From Salinicola socius (GTDB taxonomy: Bacteria > Pseudomonadota > Gammaproteobacteria > Pseudomonadales > Halomonadaceae), in NCBI RefSeq assembly GCF_001937195.1, contig NZ_MSDO01000025.1, positions 92,485 through 156,484 on the forward strand: a DNA stretch of 64,000 bases. Reading direction: 5' to 3'. The position numbers and the translations under genes were made by a program. This document shows positions 45,238-55,957 of this stretch, piece by piece. Numbering within the stretch: position 1 is the stretch's first letter; the number at the start of each line of letters is the position of its first letter. The notes beneath the pieces are model-generated. The model saw only the letters and a program-made list of their open reading frames with translations. It was not told where the DNA came from and ran no database searches.

Positions 45238-45270
45238 ATGGAGCTGCGAGTTTCCCCATGGAACTACGAT
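45238..45270 (+). repeat. Near-duplicate start region of the YnfL-like gene
   Basis: ATGGAGCTGCGAG at 45238 and ATGGAACTACGAT at 45258 agree at 10 of 13 bases and both encode MELR, but in different frames 20 bases apart. Only the second opens the LysR frame; the first runs into a 38-codon frame. GAGAGG lies 13 bases before the first ATG. Confidence 0.55.
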
Positions 45271-46148
45271 ATCTACGTTATTTCGTCGCTGTGGCCGAAG
45301 AGCTTCACTTTAGCCGCGCCGCCGAGCGGCTGGGAATCTCGCAGCCACCGTTGAGCCAGCAGATCCAGGCGCTGGAGCGCGAACTAGGCACGCGTCTGCT
45401 GACTCGGACCAATCGCCGCGTCGAGCTGACCGAGGCGGGCCGACTGCTGCTCGATGAAGCGCGTGACATTCTGGCGCGAACCGAACGCGCCACGCGTCGA
45501 GTGTCCCGGCTCGGGCGTGGCGAGGCCGGTCAGTTGCGTATCGGCTTCACCACGTCGGTACCGTTGACGCCAACGCTGCCGCAGACGCTGATGCGTTATC
45601 GGCAAGGCTACCCCGACGTCGAGCTTCGCATGCACGAGCTCAACAGCCAGCGCCAGATCGAACCTCTGCTCCAGGGTGACCTGGATATCGGGATCATGCG
45701 CCCCGCGACCCTGCCGGATGGCCTCGCGGCATTCACCTTGATTCGCGAACCGCTGATGGCCGTGGTCAATGAACAGGGCCCGCTCGGCGGCAGCGCGCTA
45801 CCGTTAACGCTCGACGAACTGGCAACCCACCCGTTCGTCTACTTCTCGCCCGCCGCCGGCACCGGCCTGCTGGATCAATTCAATGCGCTATTCGCCAAAC
45901 GCGGCTTGGCGCCTCGGCTGGTCCAGGAGGTCGGCGGTCCCAACACCATCATCAGCCTGGTCGCCAGCGGGCTCGGGGTCTCGATCCTGCCCGCCTCGTT
46001 CCAGCATATCCAGGTCGACAATGTTCGCTATCGGCCCATCAGTGACGGGGACGCGGTTTCCGAGGTGTGGCTGACCCATACGAGACACCAACTGACGCCA
46101 CAGGCCCAGGCGTTCATCGATCTGGTCGAGCGCGCCGTCGATCCATGA
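45258..46148 (+). CDS. LysR-type regulator, YnfL-like
   Basis: 296-residue LysR regulator beginning MELRYLRYFVAVAEELHFSRAAERLGISQPPLSQQI, of which the key piece is FSRAAERLGISQPPLSQQI. The effector domain shows GFTTSVPLTPTLPQTL. It faces the YnfM-like transporter gene and probably controls it. The initiation region is unusual: a near copy of the start lies 20 bases upstream in another frame. Confidence 0.88.
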   Translation: MELRYLRYFVAVAEELHFSRAAERLGISQPPLSQQIQALERELGTRLLTRTNRRVELTEAGRLLLDEARDILARTERATRRVSRLGRGEAGQLRIGFTTSVPLTPTLPQTLMRYRQGYPDVELRMHELNSQRQIEPLLQGDLDIGIMRPATLPDGLAAFTLIREPLMAVVNEQGPLGGSALPLTLDELATHPFVYFSPAAGTGLLDQFNALFAKRGLAPRLVQEVGGPNTIISLVASGLGVSILPASFQHIQVDNVRYRPISDGDAVSEVWLTHTRHQLTPQAQAFIDLVERAVDP

Positions 46149-46252
46149 AGCGCAGTTTTATCGACACCACAACCGTGGCCCGGACGTAAACCCTGCTTGA
46201 CCCAGCCCGACCCTCGCCACAGACTGCTGATGGCGATGAACGCTATCGCCAG

Positions 46253-48414
<2,162 letters not shown>

Positions 48415-48446
48415 TACCGCCGGCGGTACAACGCCTGTGCAAGCGG

Positions 48447-48475
48447 GCCTGCGTCTTCCGAGCGTCGACGCAGGC
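48447..48475 (+). terminator. Hairpin after thiC, probable terminator
   Basis: Nine-base-pair stem GCCTGCGTC / GACGCAGGC with an 11-base loop, 33 bases past the thiC stop. It is followed only by TTCAC, so efficiency is uncertain. Confidence 0.5.
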
Positions 48476-48623
48476 TTCACTGCCGGATCGACGCGCTGAG
48501 ACTTTGGTCGCAATCAGGTTATATGCCATCCCGTTTTCGAATGGACGGATCGCAAAAGGCCCGGGGATGCGTAAAATGCGCGCTTTTGCCCTCGGCAATT
48601 TCGCCTGCAAAAGGACCACGCGC

Positions 48624-49874
48624 ATGACTGCAACAACCTCCCGGCCAAATCTATGGCGACGCATTCCCCTGTGGCAAAAGATCATCACGGGCCTGGTGCT
48701 GGGTGTGCTCGCCGGTGCGTTGATGGGCGAACAGGCCAGCATGTTCAAACCGCTCGGCGATATCTTCATCAACGGCATCAAGATGCTGATCGTGCCGCTG
48801 GTCTTCTCGACCCTGGTCGTCGGCATCACCGGGATGCGCGACCCGCAGAAGATGGGCCGTGTCGGCGCCCGTACGATCGGGCTCTACCTGATCACGACCG
48901 CTTTCGCGATCGTCATCGGCCTGGTCGCCGCGACGATCTTCCAGCCGGGCGTCGGCGCGGATGCGTCGATGAGCGCGGCGCAGCAGACCAACGACGCGCC
49001 GTCGCTGGTCGATATCGTCGTCGGCCTGGTGCCGTCGAATCCTCTTCAGGCGATGATCGAGGGCAATATCCTGCAGATCATCGTCTTCGCCATCGGACTC
49101 GGCATTTCCCTGATGCTGATCGGCGAGAAAGGCGAGCCCGTCGTGCGCGTCTTCGAAAGCTTCGCCGAAGCGATGTACAAGCTCACCGCCATCGTCATGG
49201 CGTTCGCGCCATTCGGGGTCTTCGGTCTGATGGCCAACGTCTCCGGACAATATGGGCTGGACGTGCTGCTGCCGCTGGCCAAGGTCATCGGCGTGGTCTA
49301 CCTCGCCTGCATCGTTCATGTTCTAGTCGTTTATACCGGCCTGCTGAGCCTGGTCGGCCGATTGAATCCGATGCGCTATCTGCAGGGCATCATCGACGCC
49401 CTGGTCGTTTCGTTCTCGTCGGCCTCCTCCTCCGGCACCCTGCCGGTTTCGATTCGTTGTGCCCAGAAGAATCTCGGTGTCTCGGAAGGTGTATCGAGTT
49501 TCGTGCTGCCGGTGGGCGCGACCATCAACATGGACGGTACCGCGATCTACCAGGGTGTCGCGGCGCTGTTCGTCGCTCAGCTGGTCGGGGCCGATCTCAC
49601 GATGATGGATTACGGCATGATCGTACTGACCGGCACGCTGGCATCGATCGGTACGGCCGGCGTACCCGGTGCGGGGCTGATCATGCTGTCGATCGTGCTG
49701 GCGCAGATCGGACTGCCGCTTGAAGCGATCGGCGTGGTGGCGGGAATCGATCGTATCCTCGACATGGCGCGCACCAGCGTCAACGTCGCCGGCGATCTGA
49801 TGGTGACGACACTGGTCGGCAAGAGCGAGAAAGAGCTGGATCTGGAGGTTTACAACAGTCGCGGCAAGGCTTGA
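48624..49874 (+). CDS. Dicarboxylate/amino acid:cation symporter (GltP/DctA family)
   Basis: 416-residue inner-membrane symporter of the DAACS family, for glutamate, aspartate or C4-dicarboxylates with H+ or Na+. It shows the serine-rich first hairpin SFSSASSSGTLPVS, the NMDGTAIYQG motif of helix 7, AGVPGAGLIML in hairpin 2, and DRILDMARTSVNVAGD in helix 8, whose TSVN pattern matches dicarboxylate and glutamate carriers. AAAGGA stands ten bases before the ATG at 48624, which I prefer over the 40-codon longer frame. Confidence 0.9.
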   Translation: MTATTSRPNLWRRIPLWQKIITGLVLGVLAGALMGEQASMFKPLGDIFINGIKMLIVPLVFSTLVVGITGMRDPQKMGRVGARTIGLYLITTAFAIVIGLVAATIFQPGVGADASMSAAQQTNDAPSLVDIVVGLVPSNPLQAMIEGNILQIIVFAIGLGISLMLIGEKGEPVVRVFESFAEAMYKLTAIVMAFAPFGVFGLMANVSGQYGLDVLLPLAKVIGVVYLACIVHVLVVYTGLLSLVGRLNPMRYLQGIIDALVVSFSSASSSGTLPVSIRCAQKNLGVSEGVSSFVLPVGATINMDGTAIYQGVAALFVAQLVGADLTMMDYGMIVLTGTLASIGTAGVPGAGLIMLSIVLAQIGLPLEAIGVVAGIDRILDMARTSVNVAGDLMVTTLVGKSEKELDLEVYNSRGKA

Positions 49875-49920
49875 GTGCTCCAGTCGATGCTGGCTGTCGA
49901 GTTTCGGTACTGAACCCAAT

Positions 49921-49950
49921 TGAACTGAACTGAACTGAACTGAACTGAAC
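49921..49950. repeat. (TGAAC)6 pentanucleotide repeat
   Basis: Six perfect tandem copies of TGAAC, about 45 bases after the symporter stop and just before its terminator. It is non-coding, and a candidate for length variation between strains. Confidence 0.95.
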
Positions 49951-49967
49951 TGCCAGTCTGAGACGAG

Positions 49968-49995
49968 AGCAGCCCCGGAGAATGCCGGGGCTGCT
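49968..49995 (+). terminator. Hairpin terminator after the symporter gene
   Basis: Perfect 11-base-pair stem AGCAGCCCCGG / CCGGGGCTGCT with a six-base loop. The downstream side is GAATAAAG, without a proper T run. Confidence 0.65.
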
Positions 49996-50055
49996 GAATA
50001 AAGAACCTTGGAGTCATGAAACATTGGCAACTACGAGGTTCGATGACTCGAGTTG

Positions 50056-50244
50056 TTAGTGGCGTGGTTTGGTGGCGTCCTTGAGATTGCCCTTGGCAGA
50101 CTTGGCATCCCCCTTGGCTTGCTGAGTTTTGCCTTTACCTTCGAGTTCGCGGTCCTTGGTCATCTTGCCAGCCGCTTCCTTTACCTTACCGGCGACCTTG
50201 TCGACCTTGCCTTCCGTCTTGTCTGACTTCGAATTCGTAGTCAT
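50056..50244 (-). CDS. CsbD-family stress protein
   Basis: 62-residue, lysine-rich hydrophilic protein with repeated Glu-Gly-Lys units (TEGKVDKVAGKVKEAAGK, LEGKGKTQQAKGDAKSAKG). This is the CsbD pattern of small abundant proteins induced by general stress, salt or alkali. Molecular function is unknown. GAGGTA precedes the ATG at 50244. RpoS control is plausible but no promoter was identified. Confidence 0.88.
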   Translation of the reverse strand: MTTNSKSDKTEGKVDKVAGKVKEAAGKMTKDRELEGKGKTQQAKGDAKSAKGNLKDATKPRH

Positions 50245-50454
50245 CAGTACTACCTCGCTTTTCGTGGATATCCTTATCCGCTCGCCGCGTTGTCAATACC
50301 GAACCCTCGGCGACGGTGAGCGTATCCTCAGCGTAGTTCGCCGCGGAAAAGCCAAATGGAAAATTTGGTAATGTTTTGTGCTTGAGTGGCGGGCGTGACC
50401 ACGGGACCGATACCAAGAGGCCGATCACCGCAATGGTAAACAGGCAGGAAAGGT

Positions 50455-50465
50455 GGGGGGGGGGG
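50455..50465. repeat. Run of 11 G
   Basis: Homopolymer of 11 G on the plus strand, between the CsbD gene and the ppiC terminator. Such runs are prone to slippage and to sequencing error. It is outside any gene. Confidence 0.9.
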
Positions 50466-50483
50466 TAACCGGAAAGAAAAGAA

Positions 50484-50503
50484 GCCGCCCGAATGCGGGC
50501 GGC
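50484..50503 (-). terminator. ppiC terminator
   Basis: Perfect eight-base-pair stem GCCGCCCG / CGGGCGGC with a four-base loop. On the minus strand it is followed by TTCTTTTCTTTCC, a T-rich tail. It lies 25 bases after the ppiC stop. Confidence 0.85.
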
Positions 50504-50527
50504 CCGACGACCTATCAGGTGCGCAAG

Positions 50528-50806
50528 TCAGGTGCGCGAGGTGACTTCCAGCAGGTGATATCCGAACTGGGTTTTCACGGGGCCGTGCACTTCGTTGACG
50601 GCACCATTGAAGACGACTTCATCGAACTCCTTGACCATCTGACCGCGACCGAAAGTACCCAGCTCGCCGCCCTGACGCCCGGAGGGACAGCTGGAATGCT
50701 GACGCGCCACTTCGGCGAAATCGCTGCCGGCTTCGATCTGCTGCTTGAGCTCGAGACACTTCTGTTCGCTGTCGACGAGAATATGGCGGGCGCTGGCCTG
50801 TGCCAT
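50528..50806 (-). CDS. ppiC: Parvulin-type peptidyl-prolyl isomerase PpiC
   Basis: 92-residue single-domain cytoplasmic parvulin that accelerates proline isomerisation. It has ARHILVDSEQ, HSSCPSGRQGGELGTFGRGQMV and QFGYHLLEV, the full parvulin pattern with both core histidines. It matches E. coli PpiC in length, with no signal peptide. A terminator follows. Confidence 0.94.
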   Translation of the reverse strand: MAQASARHILVDSEQKCLELKQQIEAGSDFAEVARQHSSCPSGRQGGELGTFGRGQMVKEFDEVVFNGAVNEVHGPVKTQFGYHLLEVTSRT

Positions 50807-50892
50807 GACATCACACCTGAATCTTGATCAATGGGAAAGGGCCATTCTACGAAACCCCACCGGCCTGAGTCACCGACAATCGATCTCCGTTT

Positions 50893-51237
50893 TCAGCCGA
50901 AGCGCCGCTCCAGATAGCGATTGATGTCCGCCGACTCGTACATCCACTCCACCGCACCATTCTCCTTCTCGATGCGCAGGCACGGCACCATCGTCCGTCC
51001 GCCGCCCGCCATCAGGTCCTGCCGATGCCGAGGATCACGCTGGATATCGCGCAGTTCGATGGGCAGCGCCAGCCGCTGAATCCGAACGCGAACGCGCTGG
51101 CAGAACGGGCAACTGTTGAAGTGATAAAGGGCGAGACGCTGGCAGGCATGGTCGATGTCGTTCTGTACTTCCGCCGAGCGCACGATTGGGGTCGCTGAAA
51201 ACATGGTCGTTAACCACCTCAAAATTCGGTTGGACAT
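50893..51237 (-). CDS. Glutaredoxin-like protein
   Basis: 114-residue thioredoxin-fold protein with a CPFC active site in LYHFNSCPFCQRVRVRI, and a VPCLRIE cis-proline segment followed by WMYESADINRYL. The N-terminal 30 residues are an extension with a short hydrophobic stretch, as in a pseudomonad group of glutaredoxins. The ATG at 51204 has GAGGTGG upstream and would give 103 residues, so the start is uncertain. It lies directly downstream of the EF-hand lipoprotein and lapG on the same strand. Confidence 0.85.
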   Translation of the reverse strand: MSNRILRWLTTMFSATPIVRSAEVQNDIDHACQRLALYHFNSCPFCQRVRVRIQRLALPIELRDIQRDPRHRQDLMAGGGRTMVPCLRIEKENGAVEWMYESADINRYLERRFG

Positions 51238-51267
51238 GATGATCGGTGCCGCTCTTCTGAGATCGCG

Positions 51268-51843
51268 TCAGTTCGAAGGCAGCGACATATCGGTGTCCGA
51301 CGTATCGGCCTCGGTATCTTTACTGGCTTCATCGAGCGCGGCGGCCTCCTGATCGTCAATCAGCACCGGAATCACCACTGGCGCGTTGAACGGCATCGTC
51401 ATGCTTGCAGGGGTCGGCGCCGTGACGGGTGCAGGTACGTAACGCTGGGCGGGCGGTTCCGGGGGCAGCAGAAACTCGCTGGAAACCAGCGGCTGAGCGT
51501 TCTCGATGTCACCGGGCAATCTTAGCGTAGCCTGTATCAGTGGCGCGGCGAACTGATCGCGAAACTCCGGGCGAGAGACGCGGCCGCTACCGTCGGCATC
51601 CAGCGTGTGCCAGTTGCCACCCAGTCCCAGCCGTTCGACATCCACCGGCATCAGATAGCCATCGGCGTCACTATCCGCCGTCTCGAAGACATGGTCGGCG
51701 CTGACCTGGTCGATGCCCGCGGATGTCGGGTGGTCGACGACGACATCGCGACTGGGCGACGAAGTGGCACATGCCGCCAACAGCAGTGCCGTCGGCGCCA
51801 CAGCGAGCCACGCCCGCGATCGCCAATCCCGTTTAAGGCTCAT
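51268..51843 (-). CDS. EF-hand lipoprotein near the lap operon
   Basis: 191-residue lipoprotein with lipobox LLAAC (Cys25). Two EF-hand-like loops follow: DSDADGYLMPVDVE at about residues 57 to 70, and a canonical DADGSGRVSRPEF at about 82 to 94. The rest is proline and acid rich. It begins 57 bases after the lapG stop and is read the same way. A calcium-binding periplasmic lipoprotein next to a calcium-dependent protease (LapG) and an RTX adhesin is suggestive, but a link is inferred only. I know no name for it. Confidence 0.75.
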   Translation of the reverse strand: MSLKRDWRSRAWLAVAPTALLLAACATSSPSRDVVVDHPTSAGIDQVSADHVFETADSDADGYLMPVDVERLGLGGNWHTLDADGSGRVSRPEFRDQFAAPLIQATLRLPGDIENAQPLVSSEFLLPPEPPAQRYVPAPVTAPTPASMTMPFNAPVVIPVLIDDQEAAALDEASKDTEADTSDTDMSLPSN

Positions 51844-51900
51844 CGTGTATTACTCATCGTGGAACTCCCTTCGCGATTCGGGCTGACAGCGACGGTGGAA

Positions 51901-52599
51901 TTAGCGCCGCGGATCGCGCAGCGTGCCGTCATCCAGCCGCTGCTGCCAGCTCTGCCATAAACTCAGTCGGCTCGACTCGCCGACTTCACGTCCACCCCCG
52001 CCCAGCTTGCTGATCCAGAGATGGCTGCCGTTGAAACTGTAGATCGGGACCAGATCGTTGCGACGGGAGGCGGGTTCGATCGGCTTGACGATATTGTCGA
52101 GAACCACAGGTGGCGTCGTCGGAGACGGTGCCCAGGTCACGACCATATGAAACTGATCGTAGGGGATGTACTTGACGTAGTGCAGCCGCAACTGCGCATC
52201 CGGCACGCCAAGCTCCCGCAGCGTCAGATACTTGGCCATGGCAAAATCTTCGCAGTCCCCCGCGCCCACGCCGAGAAACTCGAACGGCGTGGCCCAGTAA
52301 TCTTCCACGTGCCACACATCGATATCGTCGACGAAACGCAGCTGATTGAAGAAGTCGTTGACCCCGGCCAGCTGCGTATTCACTGCCCGCCCTTGCAGCC
52401 GATCGATAAGCACTTGCCATTGCCGTATCCGCTGCCACCCCGTCTGGCCATAGATCGAGACAACCTGCTGCTCTGGGGGCAACCGCGGCAGCGCCTCGGC
52501 CGCTGGCAGTCCGCTCTGCAGCAGAACGACCATGCCGGCGAGGCCCAGCAGCCGCAAGGCGCGGCGGCCAGACGTGCCGCGCTCGAGAACTGACCTCAT
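51901..52599 (-). CDS. lapG: LapG, periplasmic cysteine protease that releases the adhesin
   Basis: 232-residue transglutaminase-like cysteine protease (BTLCP family). A signal peptide lies near residues 14 to 36. The catalytic triad is visible as Cys116 in GAGDCEDFAMAKY, His150 in YDQFHMVV and Asp167 in VVLDN. The acidic residues flanking the cysteine (D115, E117, D118) form the calcium site known from LapG. By family it cuts the N-terminal region of the adhesin when not held by LapD. It lies directly downstream of lapD. Confidence 0.93.
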   Translation of the reverse strand: MRSVLERGTSGRRALRLLGLAGMVVLLQSGLPAAEALPRLPPEQQVVSIYGQTGWQRIRQWQVLIDRLQGRAVNTQLAGVNDFFNQLRFVDDIDVWHVEDYWATPFEFLGVGAGDCEDFAMAKYLTLRELGVPDAQLRLHYVKYIPYDQFHMVVTWAPSPTTPPVVLDNIVKPIEPASRRNDLVPIYSFNGSHLWISKLGGGGREVGESSRLSLWQSWQQRLDDGTLRDPRR

Positions 52600-52635
52600 C
52601 GTGTCAGACCGACGCCACGAGCGTGCGGTCCGGGC

Positions 52636-54555
52636 TCATTGCAACGTCAGCGGCGAGATCGGTGCCAGGTAACCCTGATACCCATCGGCGCCCACCGCCT
52701 CCACGCGTTGGCGCTGCTCGTCGGATTCGACCCGTGTCACGATCACCCGCGACTCGACCTGATGCGCCGCCATGCAGAGGCTTCGCAGGAATTCGGTATC
52801 CACCTCTTCGCGCACGAAGAAGCCCTGGTCGATCTTGACGTAGTCGGGACGCAATCTCGCCAGATAGGCCATCGCCTGCAGGTTGCGAGCAAACCGATCC
52901 ACCCCGCAGCGGGCACCCAGTCGATGCGCGCTACGAAACAGTTGCTGAACGATATCGAGATGCTCGAGCGCAATCTCTTCACTGACTTCGAGATCGAGCA
53001 TGGCGGCGAACCGTGGATGCGATTCGAGCCAACCGATGAGCCGTCGATACGCGGCCTGATCCACCAGTGAATCCGCGGTCAGGTTGATCGCCAACCGGCC
53101 CTCGAACTGCCCCGCTCGCTCGCCGAGGCTCTCGAGCACGGCACGATCGAGCAGTGCTCCCATCTGGAAGTGGTTGATGACAGGGAGAAACGCGTAGGCC
53201 GGATGCTGAATATCACCCTCGTTCAGGCGAACGAAAACCTCGCGATGCAGTTCGCTGCCGTCGATCATCAGTACCGGCTGGGCCACGAAACTGACGTTGC
53301 GCTCGGTCAAGGCATGATCGATGACTTGCCGCCACTCCTGCCTTCCCCGCGCCGCCAGCGTGTTCTCGGGACGCACCACGACCCAGCGCCTGCTCAGCTC
53401 GATCGCGTCGCGCAGGGCGCTGTCGGCGCGTGCCAGCGCGCCTTCACGCGTCATTCCCGACTCTTTCAGCACCACACCCGCGCGGGTGTGCTCGGAACGC
53501 GTCTCGGCCAGCGGATTGGCATCGACGACGTCGTCGAGACGATTCAGCGTCTCCTCGAGCCAGCGCTCCCGCGTTTCGTCGTCGCAGTCCGGCAGGATCA
53601 GCGCAAATTCCTCGGCGGAAAGACGCGCGGCCAGTACGGCTCGCCCGCCCAGCTGGGCGCCCTGCAGATGACTGCCCAGACTGCGAATGGCCTGATCACG
53701 CGCCTCGAAGCCATCACGTCGGTAGAGTTCCTGCAGATGATCGATACGTAGAATCACCAGCGCCCCCCCCACTGGGGCCGACAGCCATTCGTCGAGCGAA
53801 CGCGACAGATAGGCCCGGTTGCCGAGCTGAGACACGGCGTCCTGTTCGGTCATGCGCTGCAGCCGAACGACCTGTTCCGCCTGCTGCTCGAACTGCTGAT
53901 TGAGTCGGGCCCCGAGCCGGTTGACCGACTCCGTGATGCCCTGCAGTTCGCGGATGCGGCTGGGCTGAAGCGGCGTGTCGAAGCCATCGATCTGCATGTC
54001 GGCGATGCTGCGGGCCAGGCGGTTGAGCGGCCCCAGCAGCAACTTGAAACCCAGCACGCACAGCAGCACGGCACCGACCATACCCACGGCCATCCAGGTC
54101 AGCATCTGCAGCGCCAGCGACCACAGCTGATCGTAGGCGCCAGCGCTCTCGGATGCGATGCGTACGCTGCCGAGCGCCGACCAGCCCCCGCTGATCTCGC
54201 GCTCACTCACCGCGTTGGGCAACGCGACCAGATGCTGGAACCAGCCCGGCGTCTCGCTTTCACGACGCGACCCGATGACCAACGGTTCTTCCTGGCCGAC
54301 GGCTTCGAGACGAATCTGACGTACCGCGCCGCCGTCGGCAGCCGCCCGCATGAGCGTCTCGGCGCTGGTCCAGTCGCCGATCTCGACGAAAGGCACCAGC
54401 GACAGACTCAAGGCCTGGGCCAGGTTATCGACGTCGGCTTGCTGACGTTCCGCCAGGGATGCCCGGGTCTGATGCACCTCGATCGCGAAGATACCGGCTG
54501 AAAACAGCAGTAACAGGCCGACCATGATCGCGACCGAACGCCGAAACAGGCTCAT
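52636..54555 (-). CDS. lapD: LapD, c-di-GMP receptor with degenerate GGDEF and EAL domains
   Basis: 639-residue inner-membrane receptor. It has TM1 at residues 8 to 26, a periplasmic domain to about 148, TM2 at about 151 to 172, and a HAMP domain to about 225. A GGDEF domain has its signature reduced to LSAEEF (312 to 317), and an EAL domain has its EAL replaced by EVF at 439 to 441. Both enzymatic motifs are lost, as in true LapD, which binds c-di-GMP in the EAL domain and then sequesters LapG. The ATG at 54555 has GAGGAGA upstream. The lapE stop lies 10 bases ahead of this start. Confidence 0.94.
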   Translation of the reverse strand: MSLFRRSVAIMVGLLLLFSAGIFAIEVHQTRASLAERQQADVDNLAQALSLSLVPFVEIGDWTSAETLMRAAADGGAVRQIRLEAVGQEEPLVIGSRRESETPGWFQHLVALPNAVSEREISGGWSALGSVRIASESAGAYDQLWSLALQMLTWMAVGMVGAVLLCVLGFKLLLGPLNRLARSIADMQIDGFDTPLQPSRIRELQGITESVNRLGARLNQQFEQQAEQVVRLQRMTEQDAVSQLGNRAYLSRSLDEWLSAPVGGALVILRIDHLQELYRRDGFEARDQAIRSLGSHLQGAQLGGRAVLAARLSAEEFALILPDCDDETRERWLEETLNRLDDVVDANPLAETRSEHTRAGVVLKESGMTREGALARADSALRDAIELSRRWVVVRPENTLAARGRQEWRQVIDHALTERNVSFVAQPVLMIDGSELHREVFVRLNEGDIQHPAYAFLPVINHFQMGALLDRAVLESLGERAGQFEGRLAINLTADSLVDQAAYRRLIGWLESHPRFAAMLDLEVSEEIALEHLDIVQQLFRSAHRLGARCGVDRFARNLQAMAYLARLRPDYVKIDQGFFVREEVDTEFLRSLCMAAHQVESRVIVTRVESDEQRQRVEAVGADGYQGYLAPISPLTLQ

Positions 54556-54565
54556 AGATATCTCC

Positions 54566-55918
54566 TCAGCCCTGGGGGCGGTCGTTGGCGGCTTCCGACA
54601 CGGGATAGCGATCGTCGGGACCACCGATCATGCCGACGTTCACCTGCAGCGTGTCCAGCAGCTGGCCGGTGGCGGACAGCAGTCGGTAGTTGGCCTGGCG
54701 TAGCGAGAACTCCGCCTGTACCTGCGCCTGCTGCGCATCGAAGAGCTCGGTCTCGCTATCGAGCATGTCCAGAAGCGTGCGACGCCCGATATCGAACTGC
54801 TTGCGATAGTTGACCCGAGTCTGCTCGCTGGCCTCGACGTGGCGTCTGAGAAACGGCAGCTGGCTGGTGATGTAGTCCCGCGCATTCCAGGCCAGCCGCA
54901 GTTCATCGCGGATCTCGCGCAACGAGCGATCGCTGTCATACCGCACGGCGCGCAACGCTTCTTCCCGCGAGTGCATCTCGGCACTGTCGATACCGCCGCG
55001 ATAGAGATTCCAAGACATCACCAGATCGGCATTCCAGTCGTCGGCGTCGTTGCCCTCGTAGTCGTAATCGCGGCTGGCCAATCGGCTGGCCTCGGCCCGG
55101 AAGGTGGGCAGGAAATCGCCACGCTCGGCAGCCACCTCGTGTCGCGCCGCCTCGATCGAATGCGATGCCGAAATCACCAGCGGGTTGTCCGAGGTCGCCA
55201 TCGCCATGGCCGAATCGAAGTCCCCGGGAACGGCGCCCATGTCGACATCATCGGGCAAGTTGAGATTACGGGGAGACTCGCCGACGTAACGCACGAAAGC
55301 CGAAACGGCATCGTCGAGGTTGTTGCGGGCGGAAATCAGGCTGGCCTGAGCCTGGGCCAGGCGTCCCTCGACCTGGCTGGTGTCGGTGGTGGTGCCGGCA
55401 CCGAGCTCTTCACGTCGACGAATGTCCGAGGCGATCCGCTGATGGGTATCGACGTTGCGTTGCGCGAGTTCGAGCAGACGTTGCGACTGCAGCACGTCGA
55501 GATAACTCTGGACCGTCACCAGACCAATCTGGTTGGCGGCGGCCGCCACCTGCCAGCGTTGATAATCGCTCTCGGCATCGGCCTGGCGAATGCGCTCGAT
55601 CGTGGTATTGCCGTCCCAGATCAGCTGCGACAACGTGATCTGGGCGCGACGATAGTTATGGGGATCGCTGGACTGCGAAACCCCGTCGATCTCACTCTCG
55701 TTCTCGCCGTAGCCGACCCGCGTTTCCAGATCGACGGAGGGCAGGTAGGCACCCCGCTGCGCTCGCGCGTCATCCAGGTTCTGCTGATAGCGCGCCATCT
55801 CGGTACGCGTGGTGGGATATTCCATGACCGCCTGCGTTACCGCCTGGGTCAGCGTTTGCGCCTGGGCATTGCCGGCAAGCGCTGCCAGGCCGGCGGACAG
55901 AATCCATCGCTTCATCAT
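54566..55918 (-). CDS. lapE: LapE, TolC-family outer membrane channel of the Lap exporter
   Basis: 450-residue TolC-type channel with signal peptide ending at GNAQA (about residue 20). The repeated helical hairpin pattern is seen in LTQAVTQAVMEYPTTRTEM and SHSIEAARHEVAAERGDFLPTFRAEA, and the LSQLIWDG strand is also characteristic. It lies between lapD and lapC in the same direction, 39 bases after the lapC stop. By context it is the outer-membrane exit of the adhesin exporter. An ATG three bases in (55915) is an equally good start. Confidence 0.92.
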   Translation of the reverse strand: MMKRWILSAGLAALAGNAQAQTLTQAVTQAVMEYPTTRTEMARYQQNLDDARAQRGAYLPSVDLETRVGYGENESEIDGVSQSSDPHNYRRAQITLSQLIWDGNTTIERIRQADAESDYQRWQVAAAANQIGLVTVQSYLDVLQSQRLLELAQRNVDTHQRIASDIRRREELGAGTTTDTSQVEGRLAQAQASLISARNNLDDAVSAFVRYVGESPRNLNLPDDVDMGAVPGDFDSAMAMATSDNPLVISASHSIEAARHEVAAERGDFLPTFRAEASRLASRDYDYEGNDADDWNADLVMSWNLYRGGIDSAEMHSREEALRAVRYDSDRSLREIRDELRLAWNARDYITSQLPFLRRHVEASEQTRVNYRKQFDIGRRTLLDMLDSETELFDAQQAQVQAEFSLRQANYRLLSATGQLLDTLQVNVGMIGGPDDRYPVSEAANDRPQG

Positions 55919-55957
55919 GACGCCTTGTTCCCCTCGTTCTTGTCTCGCTGCGTACGG

